Shown here: positions 1 to 11,159 of the stretch, in pieces
How the letters are laid out: each line of letters begins with the position of its first letter
Position numbering within the stretch: position 1 is the stretch's first letter
Source of the DNA: Aspidapion aeneum
Taxonomy: Eukaryota; Arthropoda; Insecta; Coleoptera; Brentidae
Length of the DNA stretch: 64,000 nucleotides
Reading direction: 5' to 3'
Assembly: GCA_963576565.1 (NCBI GenBank)
Contig: OY755047.1
Span: 7,224,931-7,288,930, forward strand
Notes under the pieces: generated by a model
The model's database searches: none
What the model was told of the DNA's origin: nothing
Seen by the model: only the letters and a program-made list of their open reading frames with translations
Position numbers and translations under genes: made by a program

Positions 1-384
1 CTATGGTATTTTGTACTCTGCCTAGTGACTTTCGTCATAGAATCACAGATATCTTGTTGCCGATAGATATACAGTATACTTACACTAAACATGAGCTAGA
101 TTCTGGTATTACAAAATACGGACATTTTATATTAAGATGTAGATCCCATTTATTTTGGATTTTTTTCGTCACCCATGTGTGAAATAGTTGTGGAACTTTT
201 TTGCAGTGATTTAGTAAATTTTTTCGTGCTATTCTTTTGCTAGGTTGTAAAAAACGCTCTAGATCTTCAAAGACTTGCTAAAAATAAGAAAAAAAACTGT
301 AACTAAAATATTAGTTTTGTGATTTTTTTTTCAAAATTACGTCGTTAAATATTACCATATTAATCTATAACACCCTGTATATAC
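1..384. other. AT-rich intronic DNA with a mobile-element terminus
   Basis: No exon is recognised here. The terminal motif AACACCCTGTATATA at 370-384 is the same as the ends of many fold-back elements in this window. It abuts Vps13 exon 8, so the rest of that element probably lies towards or beyond position 1. Confidence 0.5.
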
Positions 385-753
385 ATGCCTTATTATAGAT
401 TAACTCCACAGAATCCAAAGCAACTTGTAATCTATGAGAAAAAATTTCATTTCTTGCTAGTTTTTCTAAATTCAATTTGAAAAAAAATGCTGGACTATCT
501 TTCAAATGTTCGCTGCTTAAAATTGAGGTTAAGGTGTTCTCAGGGCCGTTGCCTTCTACGATCAATCCTTCAATTTTGACAGATAACGAGTACGTCGTTC
601 TGTCACTACTTGGCTTATACCCAATGATTGTCTGAGTTACAGTAGCTGTTAAAACTTCAGTTTTCTCTGTTGATAAGAAGAGGTTGAAGTTGCCTAGTTT
701 GAAGCTGTAGTTGTGTTCTACAAAAAAAGATGTGTAGTTTCGCAGTTTAAAAC
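385..753 (-). CDS. Vps13: Vps13 coding exon 8 (3' border uncertain)
   Basis: Entered with 2 nt after TACTTAG. It encodes YSFKLGNFNLFLSTEKTEV, then SLSVKIEGLIVEGNGPENTL and RLQVALDSVELIYNK, the VPS13 pattern ending (Q/S)-x-x-x-x-x-x-E-I-Y. The border is unclear: AATAAGGCATGTATATACAG offers a GT donor after 385 or a GC donor after 389, and it runs straight into an AACACCCTGTATA mobile-element terminus. Confidence 0.78.
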
Positions 754-3700
754 CTAAGTACTTCAAGATGGTAGTTTGTAGAAAATATGAAATATTCTAG
801 TTATTCCTAGATATCTATGGGTACAATAGATAAATAATATGGATCGTTTCCAAAAACACATTTTTCTAGTTAAAACCGGGAAAATATAAAATATTCTAGT
901 TTTTTCTGGATATCTTTGGTATTGTTATAATCTGCCTAAACAATGTAGAAAAGAATTGTAGATATCTACGGTAGAAAATAGATTAATAGTAGGTTTTCTT
1001 CACAAAAAATATTTTTTTTATATTTTGATGGAATGAAGCTTTTGGATCTCACCTATTTTATAACATTTGAGGTTTTTTTCGCCTTCAGAGTATCCGATTT
1101 TTTCGCATAGTACAGTTTTTTCTGGTGTAGGGAGTAATGACCAAAAGCTTTTTTCAGTCATACTGCAAGATCTCATCTAAAAATTAAATAATTTTCTAAA
1201 AATTATACAGTTTTTAGCGTATTTTGGGGGGCAGAAGGCCGCTCCGCCCCCTCGAGACCGTAGAATCACTACAACAATTTTGAAAGCCTGCACCAATACC
1301 TTGAAACATCTTAAATTTGTAAGCAGGAAAAAGTTGCTAAACTTACCAGTAGTCTGCTGTATTGTCTGGCAATAATGACATTAACAATGTTCAAATTATC
1401 TTCGTGTTTTTGAAGATCCAACTTCAATTCGGTGTCATTAGGATTTTCTATGATTTTCTTATAAGTTTGCACGTATTTTTTGTAGTTTTTTCGAACTTTT
1501 TTTATTTTGCTCCAAGTTAGAGGGCGGACGCGTTGTTCAAGAGTGGCCCAGTAGGCGTAACTAAAATAAATGGTTAAGTTATATTAAATTTTTAAAGTCT
1601 CAAAAACTAATTTTTAAAAATAAATTTTTTTAAATAATTGTCAAAATTCTAAAATGGAAATTTAATTTTTTCATTATATTTCAAAAATTGTCAAAATTTA
1701 AAAAAAAATCAATTTATTTTCAAGTTTATAAAAGTTTCTTTTATACTTAATTTTTTTTTTAAATTCGCAAAACTTTCTTTTATATAAGCACAAAAAGAAT
1801 GAAAAGTTACACAATGAATTCTCAAAATTACATTACAATTTTAAATTTTTTTAAAAATTCTCAAAATTCAAAAAAATGTCAAGTATCCAAATTTTAAGAA
1901 ATGTTTATTAACTTAAACTTTATCACAAAATGTATGTAGCATAAATTAAACAAATTAGCTAAGCTACACTTAGCTACACTTTCTTTTGATTTTGTTTATA
2001 GTATTTTGAATTATTTTTGATATTTATCTCTACTCACTTCCACCAAACCTTCTCATTCGTCAAAACCTTCTCAGTGGGTCTCTTTTCCAAAAACTGCCAC
2101 GCTGTCAACATCCTGTCAAAACTGTCAAAAACCGCTATCATGGAGTCGTACTGAGTTTTTGTCAGTTGCAAGTTACAATCTTGGATGATAAATTCAGTAT
2201 CGATTTTTGAGATTTGGTTGTTCGTCTTCGATTTTTGGATTGTCAGACGAATTTTTGTTGTCATAGGATTGAGAACTGAAATTAAATTAACATATTTAAG
2301 TCATGGGCGCACCGGGGTGGGGGGGTGGGGTGGTTTCGGGAAAGTCAGCCTAGGATGGTAATAATTTGTTGTTATGTTGTCTTACCAAACTTAAAATTTT
2401 CTCCGTCAAAACTATAGTTCTCCATACTTTTGACCATGGAATTTCTCCATTGATAATACTCGGAAGGAATGTCCCAAGTTTTTAGTTTGACATTATTATT
2501 CCAATAGACAGAGATGGCTTCAAATTTAATTTGATAGTAGGCCTTGTCTGACGTAGGATCAAACCCACTTTTTCGCCATTTACTGTTAAAATAATTTAAG
2601 AAAATTAAAATCTCTAGTTTTTTATGTTTTATCTATGCTATTTTCAATGTTATCTGGTTTGAAACGTTATATGACCACAGATAAATACTAAAAGGATAGA
2701 TAAATATTGAAGTAAAATTGATTAGTGTGTTTAAGTTGAATAGGTTTCAAAAATATATTTTTAAAGTGCATTTTTAATGTAATTTTTAGTTTCAGTTTTT
2801 GTTCTGTATTGTAAGAAATGCAAGTAACTTAATTTCATTAATAAAAAAGTATTTTAGAACATTCTATTGTAGATCTAGTTTTCTATGTTTTATCTATGCT
2901 ATTTTAAGTTTTGCCGGGTTCAAAACGTCATAGGGCCATAGATAAATACTTCAAGAATAGACAAATAGTGCAGTAAAAGTTATTAGGGTCTTTAGGTTAA
3001 ATAGGCTTTAAAAATATATTTTTTTTAAATGTAATTTTTAATTTTAGCTTTGGTTCTGTGAGAAATGAAAGAGAACTGGACACACACACACAAGTGGTAA
3101 GTTATATTGTATACAGGGTGTTCCAAGTAAAGTGTCCAACATTGCTAACTTTGTTATTATCAACGATAGAAAATAGTTCAAATGAGCAAACTAGTAGAAT
3201 TTTTGACGCTTTTTATGATGCTTAAATCGAAAAAAAAAATCGAACATCGCGGTTTTGAGTTTTTTCAAAAAACATAAAGCAAATTTTAATTACCAAAGGT
3301 GGACACTTAACTTGGAACACCCTGTATAGACATTTTTGTTGTCTTAATTAAATAAGGTAGTCCATATACTTACCTATTAGTTGTCTGGGCAATTATAGAG
3401 CCTATACACAACCCGGCGCTTATGGGAGACTCATAGCTGTGGCTGTCTTCATATCTAATATGTATATTGGTTATGTTAATCTGAATGTAGCTTAGTATAT
3501 TTGATATTAGGTGATCTGCGAATGATTCTGAACCTAAAAATATCAATTTTTAAAGGATTTTTTAGCTGAGGGGAAACATATATATAATAGTCCAATACCC
3601 ACGGTAACTGCCCATTCATGATGCAAAGATGAGGGCCTTGGGGTCTTTAAGCAAAAAAGACCTGATTGGTTGCTTTCAAAGACATATGGATGATTCTACG

Positions 3701-6700
3701 AAAATAGTGCTGTGAAGTGGGAATGCATATTTTTCAAACACAGACTGCAAATGAAGCATAGTTTTAGTTATAAGATTTAAAACGAAATGTTTTCTTTATG
3801 GAGCATTTGAGTTTAATGTATAAAAAAAATTACAAGTTAAATAAATAATTTTTTTGATTACAAAATACCTCATTCCTCTGGTGTAGTCCCAAACCAAATA
3901 TTAAAAACTCAAATTAAAAAAAATATCCTAATAAATAATATTTAACCAAGTCTTAACTATTTATCAAAAAATTGATAAAACTTAAGTTTGCATTCCTATT
4001 TTTGAAAATCCGAATTTACATCTTCTCCGGAAAATTTTACAATTTTAAACGTGCTCCATTTTTAATAACACAATATTTGTGAATACCACCGGTTAATTTC
4101 TAGAGAAAGAGACGGCCCTGGATATCTAATTTACTTGTGAGGGTGACAAGTTGTGACAGATAATGTCAACTTTAGTTTGGTTTAAGTTATAGATCTTTTT
4201 ATTTTCGGCAGAAAATTAGTTTTTTTCAGAGAAATCAAAAAGAAACGCTTCAATTATCATCTCTCTGGTAAGTAAATATTCGACTGATATCAATAGTATA
4301 ATTTTTTTTTTGATTGTTTTAAAATTAAGTATAGGAACTTTGTTTATATAAAACTTAAGTTGAGTACTCTATATAGATTTTGATTTAAACTGGAAAACCA
4401 TTAAAAAACTCATTCCTCTGGTACTCATTCCTCTGGAATTTTTATGCAATAATTCCTAAAATTCGGGAAAATAAATGTTTCTTAGCTTACACCTAATTAG
4501 TTACATAAATAAAAAAAAAACAATTATTTACTGTGCTGTACTGTTATTTAAAGGCAACGAACAAAAATGATTTATAGATATAGATCTACAAAAATGGTGC
4601 TGTTGAGTGGGAATGCATATTTTTCAAACACAGACTGCAAATGAAGCATAGTTTTAGTTATAAGATTTAAAACAAAAGGTTTTCTTTATGGAGCATTTGA
4701 GTTTATAAATTTTAGCTCACACTACTACTATAAGTAGTGTGAGCTATGGTGATCCTAATTTTTTCGAGAAAAAAAAAGTTGCTCCGATTTCAAAAATTTT
4801 TACATATCTTTGCGTTTCAGATGATTTTGAAACTTTTTTGTTTTGCTGTCTGTCTGTCTGTATGTCTGTCTGTCTGTATCTCTGTCTGTAACGACCAACC
4901 CGCATAACTCAAAAACCGCTTGTCCGATTTTAATGAAATTTGGTACCTAAGTTGGGTCTTGGGCCGTGATGGTCCCATTTAAAGATGAACAAAATCCACC
5001 GAACGCAAGCCAAATAAAAGGGTGGGGGTAGATTCCAAAAATTAGAGTTTATGTGAAAATATGGCGTGTGTGATATCAAACGAAAGGTAATTAAGTCTGG
5101 AGTTAAAAAAAAATGACTTTTAGTTTATTTTTAAAAAAAGGGTGGGGGTAGATGTCAAAAATTAGAGTTTAAGTGAAAATATGGCGTGTGTGATATCAAA
5201 CGAAAGGTAATTGAGTTTGGAGTTAAACAAAATACATTTTAATTTTAAAAAAAAGGGTGGGGGTAAATTTCAAAAATTAGTGTTTAAGTGGAAATATGGA
5301 GTGTGTGATATCAAACGAAAGGTAATTGAGTCTGCAGTTAAACAAAATACATTTTAGTTTTTTTCAAAAGGGTGGGGGGTAGATTAAAAAAATTTGAGTT
5401 TAAGTCAAGTCAGTTTTTGATTATATTAGCTCACACTATAACTATAGTACCTAGTGTGAGCTTAGGTGCCCATAGATTGGCAGAGTATTTTTATTACAAA
5501 GCAAATACCTCATTCCTCTGGTGTAGTCCCAAACCAAATATTAAAAACTCAGATTGAAAAAAATATCCTAATAAATAATATTTAACCAAGTCTTAACTAT
5601 TTATCAAAAAATTGATAAAACAGTTTGCAGTCGCATTTTTGAAAATCCGAATTTACATCTTCCCGGAAAATTTTACAATTTTAAACGTGTTCCATTTTTA
5701 ATAACACAATATTTGTGAATACCACGAGTTAATTTCTAGAGAAAGAGACGGCCCTGGATATCTAATTTACTTGTGAGGGTGACAAGTTTTGACAGATAAT
5801 ATCAACTTTAGTTTGGTTTAAGTTATACATCTTTTTATTTTCGGCAGAAAATTAGTTTTTTTCGGAGAAATCAAAAAGGAACGCTTCAATTATCATTCCT
5901 CTGGTAAGTAAATATTCGACTGATATCAATAGTATAATTTTTTAAATGATTGTTTTAAAGTATAGGAACTTTGTTTATATAAAACTTAAGTTAGTTAAGT
6001 AGTCTAAATAGATTTTGATTTAAATTGGAAAACCATTAAAAAACTCATTCCTCTGGTACTCATCCCTCTGGAATTTTTATGCAATAATTCTTAAAATTTG
6101 GGAAAATAAATGTTTCTTAGCTTACACCTAATTAGTTACATAATTTTAACAAAACAAAATTATTTACTCTGCTGTACTGTTATTTAAAGGCAATGACCAA
6201 AAATGATATCCATATAGCCCACTTTTGAATGGTAGTTTTTGATTACCTTCCTAGCCCTGCGCAATGACTAGAAAAATTATTGTATGAAGAAATTTAGGAG
6301 GAAAATGTGTTATTTGGTTGTATTTTGACCTATCTTAGCAATATTGTCGTGACGTCTGTCCATGTGTGTTTGTATGTATGTCTGTCTGACCCACGATAGC
6401 TCCTAAACCGCTGAACCAATTTTCATGACATTTTCATGAAAAATAGGGCTCAATACTGTAACGAGCTGATTGGATTTTGGTCAAAATCTGTTGCTCGATT
6501 GCAAAAATTACAGAGGACTTTCACTAACCAGTACTCTCAAGTAGATTGTACGGTGGGATTCTTAGAGATCTAATAGAGAATGATTTTCATGAACCAGAAG
6601 AAGAAGAGCAAAGTTGGTTTCGTGCAGGCAGATCTTGTAGTATTAATGTTTTTCGTTTTAAACAAGTAATTAAGAAAATGACTGCCAGAACTATAGAGAC

Positions 6701-9143
6701 TCATGTTATCTTTGTGCACCTACAAAGAGCATATGATACCGTTCCAATAGAAAAATTATGAATAGTGTTAGAACAAACTAATCATACATACATAAAAGCA
6801 ATAAAAGAACTATACTGAGGGTTAATATCTAAAATTAAAATTGGAAATCTACTTCCAAAAGAATTCCTGGTAACAAAAGGCTTAAAACAGAAATATTGTA
6901 TCTCTTCAAGTCTTTTTAAAATATATATTATCGCAGTAGCTCTAAAAAACTGGAAACGTAAAGTGCACGGCATGGGAATACAAGTTAACGACCAATTTAC
7001 CATATACACAATACAGTTTGCTGACGACCAAGTAATTGTAGCTAATGATAAAGAAGACATGGAGTATATGATGAGAAAGTTAACAGAAGAATACCAAGAG
7101 TGGGGATTGACAGTGAACCTGAACAAGACACAGTACTTATGTATTGGAAACAAATCAAGTGAGTTAGAACTAGACAATGGACAAACAATATCTCCATGCA
7201 ATGAGTATGTATACTTGGGTGTCACATTTGATAAAACACGAACTGTAAAGAACTAGAAAAAAGAATAGTAAAAGCAAAAAAGGTTATTGGATGTCTTAAC
7301 AGTATTTTATAGAACAAAGAATTTAAAATATAACATAATGTATGAAACAATGGTAAAAAGCATGCTGTTGTACGGAACTGAACTTACCTCCAAGAATGCC
7401 ATTGGAGCTTTCTAATTTTTCCAAAATTGCTTTTTTAAAAGCTCTAATCAATTTTTTGTTATTTTCTAAGTCTACTGGCTCATTTCGGACTACCGGGTTA
7501 GCTACTAAATGTATATCTTCAATGTTGACGTCTATAGTTTGAGTCCAGAGGGCGTTCCAGGGTATTTGAAGCCATATTTTACCTACTGTGCCAGTTTTTA
7601 CCTCTATCGGAAGGTTGAGTTCATACTAAAATTTAAGGAAAAATATGAAAAAGGAAAATATACAGGTTGTCCCATAACAGGTGATAGAGGAGGTTATTTC
7701 CGAGAAAAAATTTTGTATAACATGGGGTCAACATGCATCTGTTTTTAAGGTATAGGATTTTTAAAATTAGAGGAGTAGGGGGAAAAAGGGTTTTAGAAAA
7801 GAAATAAAATCTGTGACAGCCAGCTGAATACTCAACTTATTGTGATTCAAAAATGTGTTATTCTTTTTTTTGATAAAATTACAAGTTGAGAAGATACTGG
7901 CTGTCAAATATCCTCCAAAAATGTATAAAAAGTAATAATTTTAAAAAATAATAATTTTTGCTTAACTATTTATTAAAAAAATATCATGAATGTTATATTA
8001 CTTTGTCTCGCTAGAGACTTGTTTTTATTAACAAATTATACCAAAAAAATAGTTTTTTCAAAAAAAAATTGACCGACTAATTTTTTTCAAAATTATTTTT
8101 ATTTCAATTGTTTGCTATTGTTCTAATACACGACTTTACCCAATTTCATATTTTTACTGCGTTTTTTTAAAAAGTTATTTTCAAGAAAGTTTAAAAAATC
8201 GCCAACATTAATGCTCTGTATCTCGACAAAGAAAGAGTTTTGATCCATGCATTATAGGAACTTTTTTATCAGACATGACCTCCTCTATCACCTGTTAGCC
8301 CATAGTCCCTAAGTTATGGGACAACCTGTATATTCGGAAACATTGCCAAAAACTTGATAGTTTCCTTTTTGTTCCTGTCCTCTAACCCACGAATAGTCAA
8401 ATACAAAAATTTTAAATGGATCAGATTCAGAGCAAATTTTTTGTGTTTTTTTTAACTACTCTACTAACATACATAATATATAGGGTGTTGTTGAATAACA
8501 TCCTAATATTTAAGTACCTAATTATTTAGTCCATTTTAAGAAAAAAAGCTTTATTTAAACATAGGTGTGTCCTAAACTTTTTCAATTTTAAGATCTATCT
8601 ATCTATCTATAACAAAAATGGAAAGTGTCGAAGTAGATGCAATAAGATCAATCAGAATATCTAGAACAGATCATATAAGAAATGAAATCATAAAAGAAAT
8701 AATGGGAATCGAGGAAAGCATAACGGATGACATCACTAAAAGACAACTGATGGTTGCACATGTACAGCCATCTACAACGGATGAACGACGAAAGATTACC
8801 AAAGCAGGTCCTAAAATGGCAATCAGTAGGGCGCAGAAAAAGAGGGTGTTTTAAACTGAAATGGTAAAAGTCAATCCAAAGATCAATGAGTCAAAAAAAT
8901 CTGACAGAAGATGATTGTCAGGATCGAAGGAGGTGAAGAATAGGCGTCGGAGAACATACAAAAACATTCTAAACTGACATAGTAGTTGTATAAAATACTT
9001 ACAAGTGCCTCTGCTTTCAGTTTTAAATCCGTAAGTTGTACTTTTCCAGAAAATATTCCTACATTCAAATTTTCTGTGTCTAAATCAACCACATATTTTC
9101 CCAATAGTTGGTTTAGTATTCGAGCCACTGTGCTTTCTAACAT
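385..9143 (-). CDS. Vps13: VPS13-family lipid-transfer protein, N-terminal part (8 coding exons, gene continues off the left edge)
   Basis: VPS13 proteins are very long rod-shaped bridges that move phospholipids between organelle membranes at contact sites. Joined minus-strand exons: 9143-9003, 7625-7388, 3533-3374, 2582-2386, 2275-2038, 1560-1347, 1176-1053, 753-about 385. All internal borders are GT/AG and every phase joins in frame, giving about 560 residues. The start MLESTVARILNQLLGKYV is a chorein N-terminal domain. Further family hallmarks are the LNLPIEVKTG segment (about residue 50), NIHIRYED (about 145), SVYWN (about 200), VWWN-Y (about 324), ARQ (about 391) and TPEKTVLCEKIGYSE (about 415). 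The A/C clade fits better than B or D. The reading frame is undamaged. The ATG is the first base after an acceptor (TTTTTTACAG), so an untranslated leader exon should lie further right. Introns 1-3 are loaded with transposons. Confidence 0.88.
1053..1176 (-). CDS. Vps13: Vps13 coding exon 7
   Basis: 124 nt, 41 codons plus 1 nt. Acceptor ATTTTTAG, donor ATAG|GTGAG. It encodes FWSLLPTPEKTVLCEKIGYS, matching the conserved VPS13 segment with L-x-P-x-E-K-x-x-L and IGYSE. Predicted from splice sites and homology because the open frame is short. Confidence 0.82.
1347..1560 (-). CDS. Vps13: Vps13 coding exon 6
   Basis: 214 nt, 71 codons after a 1-nt entry, leaving in phase 0 at CTACTG|GTAAGT. It encodes YAYWATLEQRVRPLTWSKIK, a lysine-rich helical stretch, and VNVIIARQ near the end. 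The family has W-x-x-I-K and ARQ at the same spacing. The exon is too short of stop-free flanks to appear as a long open frame. Confidence 0.86.
2038..2275 (-). CDS. Vps13: Vps13 coding exon 5
   Basis: 238 nt, 78 codons plus 2 nt each side. Acceptor TTTAATTTCAG, donor AA|GTGAGT. It encodes LNPMTTKIRLTI, then LTKTQYDSMIAVFDSFDRM, ending in VWW; the family shows the same Q-Y-x-x-I-x-x-x-x-(D/E)-S and WW pattern. Confidence 0.88.
2386..2582 (-). CDS. Vps13: Vps13 coding exon 4
   Basis: 197 nt, 65 codons flanked by 1 nt each side. It encodes KWRKSGFDPTS and FEAISVYWNNN, which correspond to the VPS13 segment in which a conserved YWN is found. Acceptor TTTAACAG, donor G|GTAAG. Confidence 0.86.
3112..3326. 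mobile_element. Short TIR element (MITE) in Vps13 intron 3
   Basis: About 215 bp bounded by TACAGGGTGTTCCAAGTAAA and the inverted TTAACTTGGAACACCCTGTA. Outer bases are TA on both sides, as expected of Tc1/mariner-type insertion. There is no coding capacity. A short (CA)n run lies just to its left. Confidence 0.75.
3374..3533 (-). CDS. Vps13: Vps13 coding exon 3
   Basis: 160 nt, entered with 2 nt and left with 2 nt. It contains the family motif NITNIHIRYED, and SPISAGLCIGSIIAQTTN follows. The acceptor is TTTTTAG and the donor GTAAGT. Confidence 0.88.
3688..4583 (+). mobile_element. CATTCCTCTGG-type TIR transposon, copy A (right end lost)
   Basis: It begins with GGATGATTCTAC, the terminus seen intact in the copy at 19097-19986. 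It carries internal repeats of CATTCCTCTGG and no coding region. The right terminus is missing: after about 4583 a second, head-to-tail copy starts. The 100 bp to its left (3585-3687) belongs to another repeat, also at 56780-57010, with CCAATACCCACGGTA. Confidence 0.65.
4584..6236 (+). mobile_element. CATTCCTCTGG-type TIR transposon, copy B, split by a Helentron-like element
   Basis: The left part is 4584-4713 and the right part 5492-6236; both align with copies A and C. The Helentron-associated-like element at 4714-5491 separates them within a T-run, so it inserted later. No protein can be read in this copy. Confidence 0.65.
4714..5491 (+). mobile_element. Helentron-associated-like (HINE/mini-me-like) element, copy 1
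   Basis: It begins with a hairpin (AGCTCACAC ... GTGTGAGCT), followed by a GTCT/GTAT microsatellite, the core AAAACCGCTTGTCCGATTTT, and four roughly 100-bp tandem repeats containing GGCGTGTGTGATATCAAACG. It ends with a second AGCTCACAC/GTGTGAGCT hairpin and GGCAGAGTATTTT. There is no coding region. This layout matches non-autonomous Helentron relatives; that assignment is by architecture only. Confidence 0.6.
6245..6510 (+). repeat. Second GTCT-microsatellite repeat family (HINE2), copy 1
   Basis: Contains CTTAGCAATATTGTCGTGAC, a GTCTGTC/GTATGT microsatellite, then the core AACCGCTGAACCAATTTTCA. The same arrangement recurs at 57225-58110, inverted at 48851-49015, and split at 13270-14765. 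It may be a second family of small Helentron-like elements. Confidence 0.5.
6540..7380 (+). mobile_element. RTE-like LINE family 2, reverse-transcriptase fragment (decayed)
   Basis: Broken open frames show FRAGRS, an RAYDTVP motif A at about 6730, and the RT catalytic loop FADDQVIVAN at about 7018-7047, followed by WGLTVNLNKTQYLCIG. Stops and frameshifts are present. It lies in Vps13 intron 2 in the opposite orientation to the gene, and its right end stops just short of the exon 2 donor. Confidence 0.7.
7388..7625 (-). CDS. Vps13: Vps13 coding exon 2
   Basis: 238 nt between ATTTTAG acceptor and GTAAGT donor, 79 codons plus 1 nt. It encodes YELNLPIEVKTGTVGKIWLQ and then IPWNALWTQTIDVNIEDIHL, which continue the chorein N-terminal domain. 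A family 2 RTE fragment (plus strand) begins within about ten bases of its donor. Confidence 0.87.
7661..8330. mobile_element. Inverted-repeat element (670 bp) in Vps13 intron 1
   Basis: The left end TACAGGTTGTCCCATAAC and GGTGATAGAGGAGG are repeated inverted at the right end (CCTCCTCTATCACC ... TTATGGGACAACCTGTA). No coding region. It is a relative of the CAGGGTGT fold-back class, with TTG replacing GTG in the terminus. Confidence 0.7.
8590..8975 (+). mobile_element. RTE-like LINE family 2, C-terminal fragment
   Basis: A frame starting at 8618 encodes DAIRSIRISRTDHIRNEI and a QLMVAHVQ segment, followed in broken frames by ESKKSD. The same C-terminal region is found on the minus strand at 26965-27570 and 62075-62400. 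Preceded by a short (TCTA)n run. It lies in Vps13 intron 1. Confidence 0.6.
9003..9143 (-). CDS. Vps13: Vps13 coding exon 1 (start codon, chorein N-terminus)
   Basis: 141 nt, 47 codons, ending in phase 0 at donor CTT|GTAAGT. It encodes MLESTVARILNQLLGKYV followed by a GIFSGKVQLTDLKLKAEAL stretch, which is the amphipathic opening of the VPS13 groove. The ATG sits directly on an acceptor AG, so this is not the first transcribed exon. Confidence 0.88.
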
Positions 9144-9605
9144 CTGTAAAAAAATTGAGATAATTAAACATATAGTTCAGGCCCTACATCCCAGATTCAA
9201 GCGATATGCTGCGTTTAATGAAAGAAGCAACACACTTAATATGGATAGACAGAATCGCCCGAACATTTTACGAAAGGGAACCACCCACTAACATTGGCAG
9301 GGGCCCCTTAATCGTGCTTTTTGATAGTTTTTTGCTAATAACTCAAAAACAGTCAACTTTTTCAAAAATCTTTGAAGATCATTTTTTAAGCGGATACAAT
9401 TTTCTGTTCAACGATGTACCTTAGTACCCTCTGACGGCACTAGTGCACGTTCCATTAGCGTACGAAAAAAGGGGAAATTTTGAAAATATTTGTTTATATA
9501 TTTTTTTGTGGTATTTTTTATCCTTAACACTATTTTTTCTCAAAAAAATATTTTTAGTTAAAAGCCCATTGTATACAATTAAACACTTATTAACCTAGAT
9601 GTATT
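9144..9605. other. No gene recognised upstream of Vps13 exon 1
   Basis: An untranslated leader exon of Vps13 would be expected here or further right, but nothing marks it convincingly. Short open frames in this stretch show no family features. Confidence 0.4.
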
Positions 9606-10343
9606 AGCTCACACATATACTATACTATAGTAGTGTGAGCTATGGTGATCCTAATTTTTTCGATTTCAAAAATTTTTATATATCTTTGCGTTTCAGATGA
9701 TTTTGAAACTTTTTTGTTGCGCCGTCTGTCTGTCTGTCTGTCTGTCTGTATGTCTGTCTATCTGTCTGTCTGTCTGTCTGTGTGTCTGTATGTCTGTCTG
9801 TAACGACCAACGCGCATAACTCAAAAACCGCTTGGCCGATTTTAATGAAATGTGGTACCTGGGCTGGGTCTTGGGTCGAGATGGTCCCATTTAAAAAAGA
9901 ACAAAATCCACCGAACACAAACCAAATAAAAGGGTGGGGATAGATTTCAAAAATTAGAGTTTATGTGAAAATATGGCGTGTGTGATATCAAACGAAAGGT
10001 AATTGAGTCTGGAGTTAAACAAAATACATTTTAATTTATTTTAAAAAAAGGGTGGGGGTATATTTCAAAAATTAGGGTTTAAGTGAAAATATGGCATGTG
10101 TGGTATCAAACGAAAGATAATTAAGTCCGGAGTTCAACAAAATACATTTTAGTTTTTGTTTTTTTTAAGGGTGAGGGTGGATTTCAAAAATTTGAGTTTA
10201 AGTCAAAACACGGCTTGTGTGGTATCAAACAAAAGGTAATTTAGTGTGGAGTTGAATAAAATATATTTCAGTTTTTAGTTATATTAGCTCACATAACTAT
10301 AGTACCTAGTGTGAGCTTAGGGGCCCATATATTGGCAGAGTTT
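9606..10343 (+). mobile_element. Helentron-associated-like element, copy 2
   Basis: Same layout as copy 1: 5' hairpin, (GTCT)n at 9724-9800, core AAAACCGCTTGGCCGATTTT, about 100-bp repeats with GTGTGATATCAAACGAAAGG, 3' hairpin, terminal ATTGGCAGAG plus T-run. The 5' flank is TATT and the 3' flank a T-run. Confidence 0.6.
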
Positions 10344-11159
10344 TTTTTTAAATAGCCGCCTTGAAATGAAAATAAATGTGTTTGTAGAAATCCTTAAATC
10401 AAACAAAGATGTTGTTCAAAAATTCATTTTTGTAACTCAGTAAATAATTATAAGAGTGAGTAAAAATTATTTTTGGTTAGTAAGAAAAAACTATATTTTT
10501 TTAATTTTCTTGAATTTTATTGTCCCACATGTCTGGTTTTAAAACTTATTTTTAAAGCTGAAGAAATTTCCTTTCCAACGATGTATATAACTCCCTCCTC
10601 AAGGCAACGGTAGATCTAGCATAGACGCACGAAAAATGGTCATTAAACGCAGAATCGGACCCCCAAATTGGTGAATCTGACAAACTTTAACGATATGAAA
10701 AATTTTTGAATCCAAATTTGAAAGTCGCGTTTTGCTATTGTGGTTCTCGAATTATAATTTGTTGAAATACTTCAAATCCTTTGACTTGCAGTCCTCCCAT
10801 CCCCACCAAAAACTAATTGTCTTTTCCATGGGCACTGGAAAAATTTTAACTCAAATTTGGGTAAAATTGGTTTATTAGTTTTTAAGCTATTGTGTCCCAG
10901 ACGGACAGATCACAAAATTTGGTGGTTATATGGGCCTTTTTTGTCTCAAACAAAACGAGAAATATTAATTAAAAAAACAGGATGTTTCGTTTAAATTAAG
11001 AAACTCCTTTTGAAAATTTGACAATTACTAAAAATTTTGATATTTTCACCTAAAAAATCTTAACACTCATACAAAAACATGAAACTTTTATATGTATTTA
11101 ATACATTTGCATTTATTTTTAAATTATATAATAAAAAAACTCTTATAAATAAACTATAA
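10344..11159. other. AT-rich intergenic DNA, no gene seen
   Basis: No splice-bounded or long open reading frame with recognisable features. It leads gradually into the 350-bp tandem array, and a degenerate extra monomer may start inside it. Confidence 0.4.

Noticed and set aside
8986..9291. 101-codon plus-strand open frame
   Set aside because: Antisense to Vps13 exon 1 and its intron borders.
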